This document shows, in pieces, positions 12,401 through 23,800 of a stretch of DNA of 64,000 bases. The notes beneath the pieces were generated by a model. That model did no database searches and was not told the origin of the DNA. It saw only the letters and a program-made list of their open reading frames with translations. The translations under genes were made by a program, and so were the position numbers. Position 1 is the stretch's first letter. Every line of letters starts with the position of its first letter. Location of the stretch: assembly GCF_026151205.1 (NCBI RefSeq), contig NC_087078.1, positions 13,313,118 through 13,377,117 of the forward strand, written 5' to 3'. The DNA is from Bolinopsis microptera (lineage: Eukaryota > Ctenophora > Tentaculata > Lobata > Bolinopsidae).

Positions 12401-15028
12401 AGGGCGAAGTTACCCTGCAATATGGGGTAACTTCGCCATTCTGAAACTATACCATATTCGGTGCTAAGCACCATACCACTCGAAACTCAATTATATTTCC
12501 TTGATATACCTGCCAATTTTACTTATCTAGCTCTAGCCTGCGTGTTACAATGGGCAATTTGGTCGCCGGGGTAACATCGCCATGCTGTGGGTAACATCGC
12601 CGGGATGAAGTAGAAATGTAGTCGAACTTCGCCAATACACGTGCGTGACTTTGCCAGCCGCGCGCGAATTTCGCGCCAAACTTCGCCGAACAGATGGGAT
12701 CAGAAGAGGGTAACTTCGCCACACACAAATTTGAAAACTTTATAATATCAGTTGTGTGCATCATGGCTAACTAAATTCGCCCTTAAATGAACAGGACATA
12801 TGCTAATGATGTCACACAGAATTTATTAAGGATATAATTGTAAAATATGGGAAATATGCAAGCAGGAAATTTTAGCCACTTTATTGCATTATTTCATGTT
12901 GCCTGAGTTTAATTAACATCGTAAACGTTTATTTTTGAATAGGAATACCTTTATAACCATTTGTTCAACACAATACTATACAAAAACTCGATCTCCTAAC
13001 AATTCAAAACCGTAAAATGATTATTTGAAAAATAGTGGCGAAGTTCCCCGACACGGCGATTTTACCCCAATCTACGGTACAGGGACATTGTGTTTTCTTG
13101 CAATGTTGCGGTTAACTCAAATATGTATGGAATTTATTCCCCTTTGCGGGATATATTAAGACGCAATGAAACTATATCCGCCGGAAGAACTTATGATATT
13201 ATCAACGTGACAGAAAGCGGGCCGAGCCTTAACTCAGTGCTATTGACTGCATTTTAACTAACATTAATTAAAGTCTAAAGACATAATGTGTCAATAAAAT
13301 AAACTTTAGGTCGCCTAGTAATCAGGTTATTTCAAAGGGCAAACACGGGTACCTTCGTTTGTTCGCTCTTCAAACTCACCATAAAAATACGATACTTCCC
13401 ACGCCCTATCGACCACATATTTCACGGTACCTGACTTTCCCTCTTCGGTAAATAATCCCTCGCTAATCTTGGGTAACTCATCTCAAAATGGAAATTCAGC
13501 TACAAATCTTATTAGATGGGTGACGCTGCATATTATTATAATTTTTGCGGTGGCTTTCTGTCATATTCCTGCAAAATCATGGAAATTATTAAGTCATAAA
13601 AATAAGATTTACGTTGTTCCAAGCGAGCGAATTAAATCAGAATTAAAATATTATTTTATTGTAAAATGCAAACATTGGGTTTTGGCGACATGCCATGAAA
13701 AAACACTAATTATAGTTCTACGGAGGAAAAAATCGGGCGATAGGAGGGCGGGGCGGCCTGTTGCTTTGATGAGTTTGACTCAATTCATATCTTTCAAAAC
13801 TTGTGCACGCATCGGCATATATGCATATTTATATTATCAGTAAAAAGAATTACGTCATATTTCAAAGTACCTGTTTCCTGTACACGTGGATATATAACTA
13901 GATTTCAGTCTTTGCTGTAAGGGAGGGTTCCAACATTACATCAATATTTTAAGGGGGTTTGAAATGCTGAAGCTAATTTTAATACAGTAGCGATGTTGCA
14001 AAAAACTGAGTGGAGGCCCTCACTGGAGGGGTCAGAAGAAAATTGGTTGAATTTTGTTCATAATAAAACGTTCATAACTATTTATATACACCTTAACAAA
14101 TGTACAAATAGTCCTAATTCCATTCCGTATTCACTTTTTCGCTACGAAGGATCAATTAAATTGTGACATAATCAACAAAAGCACTTGCAGAGCACTCACC
14201 TGCACTTGCGCAGCACTCACCTGTAATTGCACAGACTGATTGCGGTTTCTAACTCCCAGACTGTTTATCTAATTTTCTGGCCTGCTAAACTTAAGCTCTA
14301 AACTTAACTCACTCTTCTACTAATCTCGCTTCAACCACAAAGGCTCTCGTCGTTGGCCAGAAGATGAGAACATTGTCCACCCCGACCGTAGCGGTACCTG
14401 ATTCCATGATTTTGGGACACTAAACGGCTTCTCTGTACCCTGAGTTCACTCTAAGTCTAATTCCTGACCGTAACAAATTGTGTGCGTGACCCGTTACAAA
14501 AAACTGCAGAACATTGTGCCGGTCTGGCGACGATGAGACAGAGTATGCATTGCCTTGCCCCCCCCCCCCCCCCCCCATCGCTCTACAATGTAAAAATGAG
14601 ATCACAATGAAAAATGAGATTGTCTGCCTAAATTCTTACACTAATGGACTAATGTGGCATGAGATACACCAAAATCTGATATTCTATAATCTGACATTCC
14701 TGTAGGAAAAGTCTGAAATGTTTCAGCCTTGAGTGATTGCGCGAAACGGATGGGTAATGGACCTGGTGTTAGGTATATTAGCAAGGGTCTAAGAACTTAG
14801 TCCATGTCATTTTCAAGGGGGCTTAGGATAGGATTCTGAATTTTATGAAAATTGAGTTATACCTTCGGGAAGGATCGAGAAGGAATTTAGCAATAAAGAT
14901 CAAATTTAATAAGAATTATTCTCCTCAGATACCACGGACGAGAGCCAGCTGCGTCTGCTGCGACAGGAAACAAGAAGCTCCACAAGACGGAGTATAAGAA
15001 AATGATGGACGACAGTTTCGCTCTGTGA
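401..15028 (+). CDS. OGDH: 2-oxoglutarate dehydrogenase E1 component (3' 19 exons; 5' end outside window)
   Basis: This is the thiamine-diphosphate-dependent E1 subunit of the mitochondrial 2-oxoglutarate dehydrogenase complex (TCA cycle). Exons read from GT-AG borders with matching phase: 401-501, 891-948, 1574-1734, 1929-2102, 2275-2454, 2674-2802, 2975-3131, 3415-3590, 3791-3904, 4127-4264, 4490-4610, 5512-5649, 8309-8436, 8654-8779, 9266-9375, 10308-10485, 10723-10839, 11710-11804, 14929-15028. Joined, they give 832 complete codons plus TGA. Family motifs in order: [130 protein letters not shown] fits OGDH/OGDHL better than DHTKD1. The presequence and N-terminal domain are missing because they lie upstream. 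Exon 10 is the most divergent part. Intron 12 hosts an antisense GPCR gene. Confidence 0.96.
2476..2490. repeat. Poly(C) tract in OGDH intron 5
   Basis: A run of about 15 C starts about 20 bases after the exon 5 donor, followed by further C-rich sequence. A comparable run of about 19 C lies at 14558-14576 in the last intron. Homopolymers like these are prone to length errors in sequencing. Confidence 0.85.
5829..6010. repeat. Degenerate AT-rich tandem repeat in OGDH intron 12
   Basis: The phrase 'ttactgagataatttactt' recurs several times with variants ('ttactgatataatttactta', 'aactgagataatttaac') at spacings of roughly 45 to 60 bases. It lies between OGDH exon 12 and the antisense GPCR. Confidence 0.7.
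6196..6292. repeat. Short tandem repeat (about 9-10 bp unit, TAGTTTTTA)
   Basis: About ten copies of 'tagttttta' or its one-base length variants run head to tail without interruption. The array sits between the GPCR 3' end and OGDH exon 12, so it may contribute to the GPCR's downstream region. It would be length-variable between individuals. Confidence 0.9.
6618..7529 (-). CDS. Rhodopsin-like (class A) G-protein-coupled receptor, intronless, nested in OGDH intron 12
   Basis: A single 303-codon frame runs from ATG to TGA with seven hydrophobic segments (about residues 9-33, 43-67, 84-106, 122-143, 169-200, 220-245, 270-290). Class A landmarks are present: G25-N26 in TM1, D52 in TM2, C82 at the top of TM3 with a partner C158 in extracellular loop 2, and NPILY at 285-289 in TM7. 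The TM3 DRY motif is replaced by T106-R107-T108, keeping only the arginine, and TM6 has no CWxP. The extracellular N-terminus is very short, as in small-ligand or orphan receptors, and the C-tail is short. The ligand cannot be assigned. The gene lies wholly inside the 2.66-kb OGDH intron and is transcribed in the opposite direction. A lineage-specific receptor expansion is plausible, but no homologue could be searched here. Confidence 0.9.
   Translation of the reverse strand: MDFNRAADVTYGIICCFCFIIGTSGNVASFLFFRSKRRDISRSIYMMITTNDIVISVAILPVGISFLSKRQPGILFGGQFGCAAWFYVWDISVALSIFLVICLSITRTVSLSKPFKHQKSKYLIVAVVVYFLLKSARTIGLLLQDGPEIIFYPWYSRCVLFIANNKDVITTMVVLVSDNLVYTAPAVVVATSCVLSVVLLTGRRNRHVQQRELQKSRNRATVTILLFALVYGVCNIALVVNYILWTYSWSAGMLRWYFSLYWFDKQRYYFNTTHNLLLAANSAANPILYFWRMPSLREFVKGI
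7711..8170. repeat. Diverged tandem duplication upstream of the GPCR
   Basis: Two copies of a segment lie side by side (about 7711-7990 and 7993-8170). Shared landmarks include 'gatcattgaccatttt'-like starts, 'cgctcacctgc', 'cacg(c/t)acga(c/g)c', 'tttgcaaaatta' and 'ataacag(t/c)tga'. The first copy carries about 90 extra bases in the middle. This is the 5' side of the minus-strand GPCR, so its regulatory DNA may have been duplicated. Confidence 0.6.
8819..8981. mobile_element. PIF/Harbinger-type MITE in OGDH intron 14
   Basis: A 163-bp element is bounded by 26-bp terminal inverted repeats that differ at one position. The termini start GGGTTCGTTCACATATTACG and GGGGTCGTTCACATATTACG. A 3-bp TTA duplication (8816-8818 and 8982-8984) fits the TWA target preference of PIF/Harbinger. 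The interior has G-rich runs and no coding capacity, so it is non-autonomous. Harbinger-like ends also appear near 59570 and 18623. Confidence 0.8.
10917..11400. repeat. Dispersed repeat copy followed by a palindrome (OGDH intron 17)
   Basis: The stretch 10917-11150 matches 59207-59440 in the same orientation. Both share 'gtcttcat', 'tctgatagaggggagtgata', 'gtcaaaggtcagc' and 'gcgccctgaaaatcgagtct'. From about 11150 to 11345 the DNA folds back on itself. Arms at 11229-11252 and 11275-11299 pair around a short loop, and outer arms containing 'gggccagaatttt' and 'aaattctggcccg' extend the stem. It is most likely a non-autonomous transposon joined to, or rearranged with, a second repeat. Confidence 0.7.
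11512..11553. repeat. Tandem repeat GCGGCTAGGTAAC x3
   Basis: Three near-identical 13-15 bp copies of 'gcggctaggtaac' lie head to tail in OGDH intron 17. They are GC-rich against an AT-rich background. No function can be inferred. Confidence 0.8.
12224..13077. mobile_element. TA-flanked non-autonomous DNA element with internal CTTCGCC repeats (OGDH intron 18)
   Basis: The element is 854 bp and flanked by TA on both sides (12222-12223 and 13078-13079). Its termini are inverted: CCGTAGAATGGGG at the left and, read on the other strand, CCGTAGATTGGGG at the right. Inside, the phrase 'gtaac(t/a)tcgcc' or its complement recurs at least eight times, which gives the interior a subterminal-repeat look. 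No transposase frame is visible. TA duplication suggests the Tc1/mariner group or a relative. Confidence 0.7.
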
Positions 15029-15690
15029 TCTGGACTACCTATCATGTCCTGATCAGCCCCTCTGTGGCTATAGCAGCCGAATTATCGTCAATATGGGATT
15101 TATAATGGGTTTCGATAACAACGTGAAACTGAGATTGTTTTTGAATATTTATAGGTTTTAGCCGTAGTTAAGTTGAATTATTATATTAAAATAGTTTTCA
15201 ACACAATTATAAACCTTAAATATGGCCCTATTATTTATTAAAATCGCTTTTAACACGATGGTTATTTCGGCGTCATGAAGCATGTAACTTTAACAAAACT
15301 GCAGTATTTTCTGGGAATATTTGAGTTCGTAAACCACAGAGCTGCTTAAGTTTTTGTCGTGGGCCCGGAGCAACCGAGTTATCCGCAGAATGTGACTGTG
15401 AACCTAATTTAAGGGGAGACAATTGCGATTTGGGCATATTTATTGTGCCCCCTCGAACCTGTTTGTTCGGTGGTATAATGTAGGTAGGTCTGTACTCAAC
15501 TGTGGGTTAGGATCTATCGATGATAAACATCAAGCACTTTTGTAAAGTTGTAAAGTATTTTGGAACTATTTAAGAGATGTTATTTGTAATATCCGTTTGA
15601 CTGCTGTCAATCCTTATTTTTTTCGCCCACCATACACTGTCATGTTCTTTGTTATGAAAATAAATGAGATCATCGAATAAAAAACAAATA
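15029..15690 (+). other. OGDH 3' untranslated region with two poly(A) signals
   Basis: The segment follows the OGDH stop codon. It is AT-rich and has no open frame of note. AATAAA hexamers occur at about 15659-15664 and 15676-15681, so cleavage shortly after about 15690 is expected. The boundary is inferred from the hexamers only. Confidence 0.6.
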
Positions 15691-15699
15691 CAGTGTCCC

Positions 15700-18600
15700 A
15701 CATTCACTGTTCGGCAGGGGATGATTAAATCCTTGATTTAATCAGATTCAAGTGAATGCAAAGTGAAACAGAGGTATGCACACCATGAAGCATTTACATT
15801 GTCCAGTGCCCCGTAATGACTAGGATCACAAATTCGATTGTACGTTGTATTCCTAACCTGGTGGGTTGTGTTATCAGTGTTCCGGTTATAGCAGGGAAGA
15901 TGGGACAAATACTCAGTGTGTGTGGTCAGACTGCACTGCTCGCTCGTGGTGCTGTAGGATTTAGAAAGAGATCTTAATGGGGAAAATAATCTCCAAATAT
16001 GGTGAAATATTTCCACGATATTCTTGTATTTCTGTGAAATAATTTCTCCCCTTTCTCAGTTTCTCCTAGATGGTGAATGTTCAGAGCGCATTGATATAAC
16101 CAAATGTAATCGCACACAAGAGCCAGGCTGCAGCCGCTACCTTGGGTGCCCGCTACATGTGGCATTACAGTGTTCACAGAACTCCCAAACTCGATTAGAT
16201 AATACGAGAAGAGACCCGGGGTGTCCAATGGGTGAGCAGGACGAGTTCACGTGATCTGACTTGAAGATCACGTGATATCCACCACAACCAATCGTCTCCA
16301 GGATACCTCGTTCTTCTGCAAACATCACGTGACAGTCGTCAGGGTAACGACTGGGTAACCATGGACACGTGACCCGGCGATCCAGGGCCCTGGTTGGTGA
16401 GCTTGGGTCCGGTGTTTTCATTGCTGCTCCCCTCAAACCACGTGTTTTTCTGGCCGGCGCTTACTTTTTGTGAAATGCTCTCTCCACGCCATGTTGTTAA
16501 ATAAATACCTGCAGTTCCTAGTATATGGGAGTGCAGAGAACACACCTATAGTCCAACACGTATAACACTACCTGCTGCTTTGTTATACCCCTCTTTTTAG
16601 ATTTATATTGTCTGCACTTTTAACCTTATATGTGCCTACTGCTTCAAGTATACGTCACCGAATGACGTCATTCAGTGTCAATATAGCAGTGATGTAATCG
16701 CGATGACGTCACACTTTTAGGTCATCAAGCCAGTTATAAACCTTATTATTATTGGTGAATTACATCATGCTGACGCATCACCAAAAGTTTTACGGCACTT
16801 TTGCAATGCTTTTAATTCCGAAAATTCGATAAAGATGTTGTCACATTCTTTGTGATTTACCTTTGGTGGGTTTATTTTACTTAAGCGTGACCACAAAACT
16901 CCAAAGATATCATTACTGATATTTCGATATTTCATCTTGATGATCACGATTATTTTCGATAATATAAAGAGTTGCAGCCTGCAAGTATAAATCGTTTAAC
17001 TACACTTTACTGTCAAAAGCTTAATGGATCATTATTCTACCTCTCATTTTTTATCATTTTCCTTTTATTATCCTATAACTTATTGTTATTTTGTATAAAA
17101 GTATTAACACTTTTATTGTTCTTGTAGGCTTGCCAATTCTCTAAGGCGAATGTCAAAAACATGACAAATAATCTGTCCTTCACTAACCTGTTAACCAGAA
17201 CTTACAACCGTAACACAACGATTTAAAGTTTACTGTCAAAAGCTTAATATGTTATTTAATTCTTGCTTCTACCAAGTCAAAATAATCGATAATATTTATA
17301 AGTAAGTTACTTGAAATGGTTCTTAATCAAAGGTACACTGTCGTGACGTGTAGTTGCACAATGCACTATTAATAGGTCAAAAATATGTGGAATCTGAAGT
17401 ACTAGTTCATGTTTAGCGAATCTTGCAAATGCAACTGAAGGACTAGAAGTTAAACTTAACCTTTTTACTATAAAAAGCATGCATACCATAAGAGAAACAG
17501 TTTGCATTGGTTTTAGTTTAACTGATACGGCGGCCGACTAGATGGCCCAAAGTTTACAAATACAGCCCACATTTTGATTTATTTATTATTATTTTACATT
17601 TTCGCGGTTCTCAACTGTTATTGATTTTCGAGTGATGAGTGGAATTTCGCCCGTGTTCCACAGTGTGCCAGCCGTCAAATTTACTTAATTACTGTTAAAA
17701 GCAGTACAAGTTTGCCACTCAACCTGCACAGTATCATTTACGGAGTAAAATAAAACCAAACTTGCTACAAGTATCCCTCTTAGTCTTATGATCTTGAAGC
17801 AATTATAAAATGTAACGGCCGAATTTGAAATACGCTTCAATCGACAATTTTCTATTCATTCTACTTTTATTTTTAATAAACTATTTAAAATACTGAGATA
17901 TTACAGGCTTTAAGTTTAATCGCATTTTGTTCATTTATTTCATATTTTATTCTACTTAATAACAAGTATCATGCCTTATACAGATAATATTTTGTGATTA
18001 TAAATCGTTGCCGAACTATAAATATGATTATTACTTTTTTGTGAACTATGGATTTTTTGACCTCTATATTTTAACGCGAAAAATTACTTTTTCACACCTT
18101 CAAATATTGTCTAAAAATAATAGGTCCAGGAGGCCGTTAGCGACCGGAATATTAGCCAGGAACTATTTCAGCCGAACAAGTTAGAACCGTTTATGAAATC
18201 TTGCAATGTCCTATACTATAATATCATATATACCTATATATGTCTTCAACATCTTGTAAACTTATGGATGTTACTGACAGTGACGTTAATGATGTTTTAA
18301 TTTCAAATTAAACGTGGTATGAGAAATATGATTGTTGAAGAATTGAATTTCTTCTAGGAGCATAACAGCTATTACAAAATACATTTATTTAAAATTGCAA
18401 CATTGTTATTCCTCCTTTGCTAGTAGTACGGTTACGAAACACTTATCTAAATAAGTAAATTTTAGTTTAAACCTAGCCAGTGTTTACAAATAATCTCTCG
18501 TTGGATACGTCACCTATCAGTATCTGCAGTTATCAGTAACTTTGTTTTATACATATTGCAATTTCTACGGCTTCTATTTCTCTTATAGTTATACATATGA

Positions 18601-19000
18601 CAATTTTTCATGCCAAAAGAGGATCGTTCACACATCACGTCAGCGACTTTTTGGCTATTAATTGAGACCCCATCCCTCCACGCCTCTCTGACCTGTCAGC
18701 AGCTGTAATGTGTAATTTTTGAGTGACCCCTATCTTCTACAAACGGTGGTAATTGCCAAAAACAACCCCTCAAAAGTGCTTCTTTGTAACACTGCCCACT
18801 GGTCATTCATTTGTTACGAGGTTCACTAAGTAGTCACTAACCAGCTAAGTGATACTGATAGTGGCTAGTTGGAGAACTTTAACCTTTAAACAACGTACAT
18901 AGTAGTTAAATCCTTTGTAGCCAGTTGTGACTATTTAGCTTACCTCGAAACATCTAGTCTTCTAAGATTTTGGAGAGGTTCGCTGTTCATCAGCCTCATG
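15700..19000. other. Intergenic, no supported gene
   Basis: Only short frames are present. A GC-richer patch at about 16130-16500 contains five CACGTG boxes and overlapping small frames on both strands, but none is recognisable. The rest is AT-rich. A degenerate Harbinger-like terminus ('ggatcgttcacacatcacgt') begins near 18623, with a possible decayed partner near 18740. Confidence 0.6.
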
Positions 19001-19010
19001 ATAAGATAAC

Positions 19011-19094
19011 ATTTTTGGGATAATATCCGGTAGATAATAACAGTAGTTTCACTTGTCCTACCTTCTCTCTTCTACCGGATATTATCCCAAAAAT
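19011..19094. repeat. Perfect 24-bp inverted repeat with 36-bp spacer
   Basis: The arms at 19011-19034 and 19071-19094 are exact reverse complements over 24 bases, and the left arm begins 'atttttgggataatatccgg'. The flanking bases also partly pair. The hairpin lies about 240 bp beyond the 3' end of the five-exon gene model on the minus strand. It could be a small MITE remnant or an RNA hairpin. Confidence 0.85.
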
Positions 19095-19334
19095 CATTAT
19101 CTAGTCTTCTGTTAGAAATAGTAAACTCTTCCCGGACCTCTCTTCCAAAACCTCTCGTGGTCGATCCCAAAGTTGAACTTGGCGTTGAAAAATTATGGGG
19201 TCTGCCGTGATTTGACTTTTTCAAATCACAATTCTGTTGACAAATCCATTTCACCTCCATTTACACAACATGATTCTCATTCATAACAAATTTCTGAACA
19301 TCAGAATTAGAAAACCGTCTTTACACGTGGCAGG

Positions 19335-20827
19335 TTACAAAAGTTTGAATTTTAGGCGGTCGTCCCACTGCAGCTCACTCAGAACATAGCTGCATTTTAT
19401 CGAATGATAGGTTATCCCTTGCACTGATTGTTTAAACCGAAAATGAATGAAATTGAATGAATCTCACTCGTATTCATATCGCACCTCATGACTAATACTA
19501 GCCATGGAATCAGGGATAATCGGTGGTGGAATTTCTGCGCCATGCTCTGAAATGGTCCTGGTACTAGTGCTACCAACACCAGTACAGGTTCCTGTATCAA
19601 TCAGTCAGTTGAGAGTTGTGTCTACTGCAATATCATTAAAGAAAATCCACAATCTGTCCTTCTCAAGTGACTTATGATGTGATCAATCAGTCACCTGATA
19701 TTTCTTATTCTGACAAATCTCCCAATGAGCGTAAACTCTTGCTATAACGAGTGAAGTTGATTGGAAATTGAATCCTGGATCACTGATCAGGCAATCTTGA
19801 GATGGTTCCAGAAACGAAATTCTACCATCCAAGTCAGTGCTGACAACAGCAAATCTTGATGATTTTGTGGAAGGACCCATTTTGTGGAAGGACCCAGAAA
19901 AATGCACAAAACTTGTTGCAAATTAATGTTTTGTAGGAATTCCAATCGAATTTTATTAAAGTTCTAGAATGTCCCGTCGGACTCGAGACACTTCCATTGT
20001 AAATTCTGGGCTGAAATTGGATAAATAATCATCGGTCCTAGAGTGGGACGTTCGTAATTTAGCATTTCAAGCCGAATTCCCAAGACATACCGATAAGCGA
20101 GCTATCATTACTGTAATTTGCTAATGGGAAGCAGGCGGTCGTGTTTAAATTCATTCCAACCCACATCCAGGCACTACTACAGGACTCACTATGACGATAA
20201 CAGTGCAGGGTTTGTTTTGGTGGAGGTGGTGCGTTGGGAGCACTCACCCTGGCTCCTTGTAGTCTCTCCGCAATGGATTACTTTTATCCGAAATCGCATT
20301 ATCTGGCCGGGAAAAATACCAGCTCGCTTGCTCTCGTCCCAAAATAGAAATCGGAGGGACTTGTTTGCGTTAGGTGATTAGTAGCTCGGTAGCAGTCCAG
20401 GGGCGATGTGATTGGAGGACTGTTCTGCGATCTGAGCAGTGATTGGCTAAGGGGCCGGAACTAGATCTGAGCCACAAATTACCTGGGTATATGACAAACA
20501 GATCGGGGGCTAAGAGGAGCGATCTTTTAGCAAATTAGGGGTCAGATCAGGAAAACGAGGTCTGATTGGAAGGAGGTGGTCACGTGATGAAGACAACGCA
20601 CCTGATTGGTGGAGCAGATTTTGTTTGCACTTCATGTTTACATAAGCCTGCTCCAGTGAGCTCCGGTCGACTTGGTACAACTTATCATGCACCAAATTCC
20701 GGGCCTCTGAGCTGTCAGGTGTCTCGTGAGGAACCTGACTGAACTCGTCACCAGCTTGCTTGTCATGAACCTTCACAATATCCTGTCCTGGGATACTGCC
20801 AACATCGTCATTCAAAAACATTGTCAT
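19335..20827 (-). CDS. Uncharacterised five-exon gene model (238 aa)
   Basis: The model was built from minus-strand splice borders whose phases agree: 20602-20827 (starts ATG, ends G then GTGCGT), 20248-20359, 19695-19911, 19485-19591 and 19335-19389 (ends TAA). Joined length is 717 bases, or 238 codons plus stop. Three acceptors are weak in pyrimidine (two are ACAAG). The second has a TACTAAT-like branch site just upstream. The N-terminal 75 residues are hydrophilic and acidic. The middle exons (for example SRFAVVSTDLDGRISFLEP) look like an ordinary globular protein. The fourth exon is hydrophobic (EPVLVLVALVPGPF, LSLIPWLVLVM) and could form one or two membrane segments, though exon 4 is also open in a second frame. 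I do not recognise the family. Phase agreement over four introns is the main support. Confidence 0.35.
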
Positions 20828-23800
20828 CTCCTTTGGTTAGCTCACTATTTTTCTGCAGCAGTTGTTCCGAGACTGGATCGCGTCTGTTTGGCGAAGTTCC
20901 ACTACCAGGTTGTAAATGTGAACTTGATCGACTTGTTGATCAGTTCATGGAGGTCATATTTTTCTTTCCAACCACTTTTGCTCAATTTCTTAGAACGAGG
21001 CCTAATTTTAGAAATCTCATTGTGGATTGGTATTCATCAGGCTTATCTGACCTAGGTTTAATTGTCTCCTAGTTACCTACTGAGAAATATTGCAGAGATT
21101 TGTCAGGTCGGGGCGCCTGGGGACCTGACTTGGTTCGTTTGTGCTCTGTTCACCTCTGAGTGACTCACTCCATCTCCTAAATATATTAGTATTTTGATAT
21201 TGATTAGAGGCCCGCTCTATTAGATTAAGTTCACATTTCCATTAAGTCACCATGGAAACTAAGTACAGAGCCATTGTTAAGGGGAGAGACAGTGGTTTCG
21301 TCCTCTATTATTGGCGTTATACCAAAATAAGGAGGTAAACTTTCTCGATTTTTAGTTTCCTTGAGTTTGACCCGTGAACTTTCCTCCCCTAATCCTGGCT
21401 CTTCATGATCTAATTTGTGGCAGCCATTTATCATCATTATTTGAGGGTGTAGTCAACCGTAAATAGGAGCTAATTTGAGTGGGGGTTGGTTTTAATAGAG
21501 TCTCCAAAGACGCACCAGTAATCTTATTGGATTACTATTTGTTTCGCAAACTTAAATTACTTGTGTCTTTGCAGTGTCCTTAACTAGATTAGTGACTCTA
21601 GAATCAAATCTGCCAAATAAGTAAGTACAGTCAATAATAAGCGTCATTAGTAATTAGTTAACCCACTATTTGTTCTAGATGATGCGAAATGTAACCAAAA
21701 ATTGTTTTGAAGGACCCGGAAAAATGCAATTATTTTGCAGTCAATATTTTCTCGATTACTACCACCTCAAAAATTGCCTGTGTTGAATTGGTATGGAAGC
21801 TAGAATATTTTGTTGAATATAATTATTCCATCTCTCGGTATAAACCCCAGCTCCATTGTTTGGATTCCACTGAAAATGACACGTAATACGGATTTTCTCC
21901 TCAGTCAACCTCCACATGACACAGGCAAAGCTCAAATTGAAAATTGGTGGCCCAGAATAAACTTATAAAGAAATTTGGAGCAAGTAAAAACGCGGGAAGC
22001 ATGCAGGTCTCTAATGAGGATCAAGCAGATTGAGCTCCTCTCCAAAGCAGAGCCCTCATTTATACTTAGAGCACTGATTGTCAAATTGATCGTGCATATC
22101 ATGTCCTCCTGTGTTTTCTACCGATTATTCGGACTTCACTTAGACAAATTACTTGCTCTTTGGCCTTTGGGTTGTGATCTTCTCTGCTGTACCAACTGTG
22201 CTTATTGTAGTTTTGAAGAAATTTTGCCGTTTTGTAAAGATAAGACGTTATACCGATTAGTTGTCGGACACTTTCAATTTTATTTGTATTTTTTTAGTCT
22301 GAATTTCTTTTGATGTCAATTTCTAGTCCACATCTACAGGTAGAATTACAATCAATATAACTGCTGTACTGTTTAAACGAGCCTAATCACACTTTGTTTC
22401 TGATAAGCGGTACTTAACGTGACGTCATGTTAAGAGATAAGCTCAGATACCAGCACAATTTTCTGACGTCATAGCGACGGAGTTTGACGTCATTTTCATA
22501 ACTACGCCACGTTTGTGATATGACATAGAAATGGCGCCCTGAAAGTGCAAGCATTGGCGCTCCGATAGACAAGTTGACTATCCTCAGCACAAGAATGTAA
22601 TGATCTGTTTCACCAGGAAACCAACATTAGATCCAGGAAACCAACATTGGATCCAGGAATCCTATAAGTGTCATGGCCACTACTGAACCTTGTGATTGTT
22701 TTCCGCTCCATTTCGCCAGGGCTTCTATTTTCTTATTTCCTTATTGTTCTCGTATTCGACTGAATTGGGAAGTCGTTCTGCTTGGAAATTAATCAATTCA
22801 ATTGACAGATTTCCCTAATATCTTCCATGGAAAGCATTTTGACATTTAAGAAGTGGTTTATTAACGATTTAAATTGGAAAATGAACATCTCAAATCATTA
22901 CATATATCTCTCAAAAAGCATTACATAATATATCTCTCCAATTTTCAGGATGATGTTTACACGATTCTCTTAGTTTTATCTTAAGAATTCAGGTCTCTTG
23001 TCAACTCAGTCACATTTTTCATTGAATCAATCAAGGTTATCTTAAAAATATGGTTGTGATACTAATTGTAAATTGGCCTTACCTTTGTGGTAAGTAATTG
23101 GTACCACTGCCCGGCTGGGCGTCTCGAGTGGCTTCCTAACAAAAATTTGCAGTCCAAACGTTTTGGCACCAATCATATAATTGGGTACACTTTATAAAAC
23201 CCTTTGGGACAAATTAATCGTTAATTGAAAGACCGCCGTGTGTTATGTTAGCCAATTACAGACGATTAGCGATCAACTTCGATGATAAAAGAAGGGGCCC
23301 TACATTTCGAAGGCACTTATTTGCAATTTCGTCAATTTCTGTTTGCGAAAAAAAGCCACAATACAAACGTAGAAACTAGAATCGTTCCGAATTGGGAATT
23401 TTAGTGTCGGTCAAGTGTAAAAAGAGTGTACAGTGACACCGAACAGATGTGAATCCGTGGGACACGGCCGGTGTTTACATTCCGTCTGGGGTCTATCGCA
23501 CGAAAATGGGCTATTTGTGCGCACTGAGATTGGCAGACACTTAATAGTAGACCTCATTTCATGGGAGAAACGCGTTACGCTAGACTTGAAGTCTGGCTCC
23601 ACTTAAAAATACCGAACATATTTGATCTCCATTGCACATTCGTTCTGAAATGTTTGGTTTGTCTCGTTGCTCCAGTTCGTCTAGATCGTCCAGTGTACAA
23701 CTTCCCGATCTCCTACTTCCGGACTATCATTTGATTGGATGACCCAATTATCTGTTAATGAGCCTGATATCCTGTATCCAATCTCTTGATATGCCTGTCC

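Noticed and set aside
15974-16228. Minus-strand frame of 84 codons (DYIWLYQCALNIHHLG)
   Set aside because: Joining it to the frame above would need a 14-base intron, and its composition is unremarkable.
16137-16492. Possible two-exon minus-strand gene (MAWREHFTK joined to an exon ending SGHPR)
   Set aside because: Splice phase matches, but the product is only about 70 residues, the donor/acceptor are weak, there is no signal or recognisable domain, and the GC-rich E-box island explains the openness.
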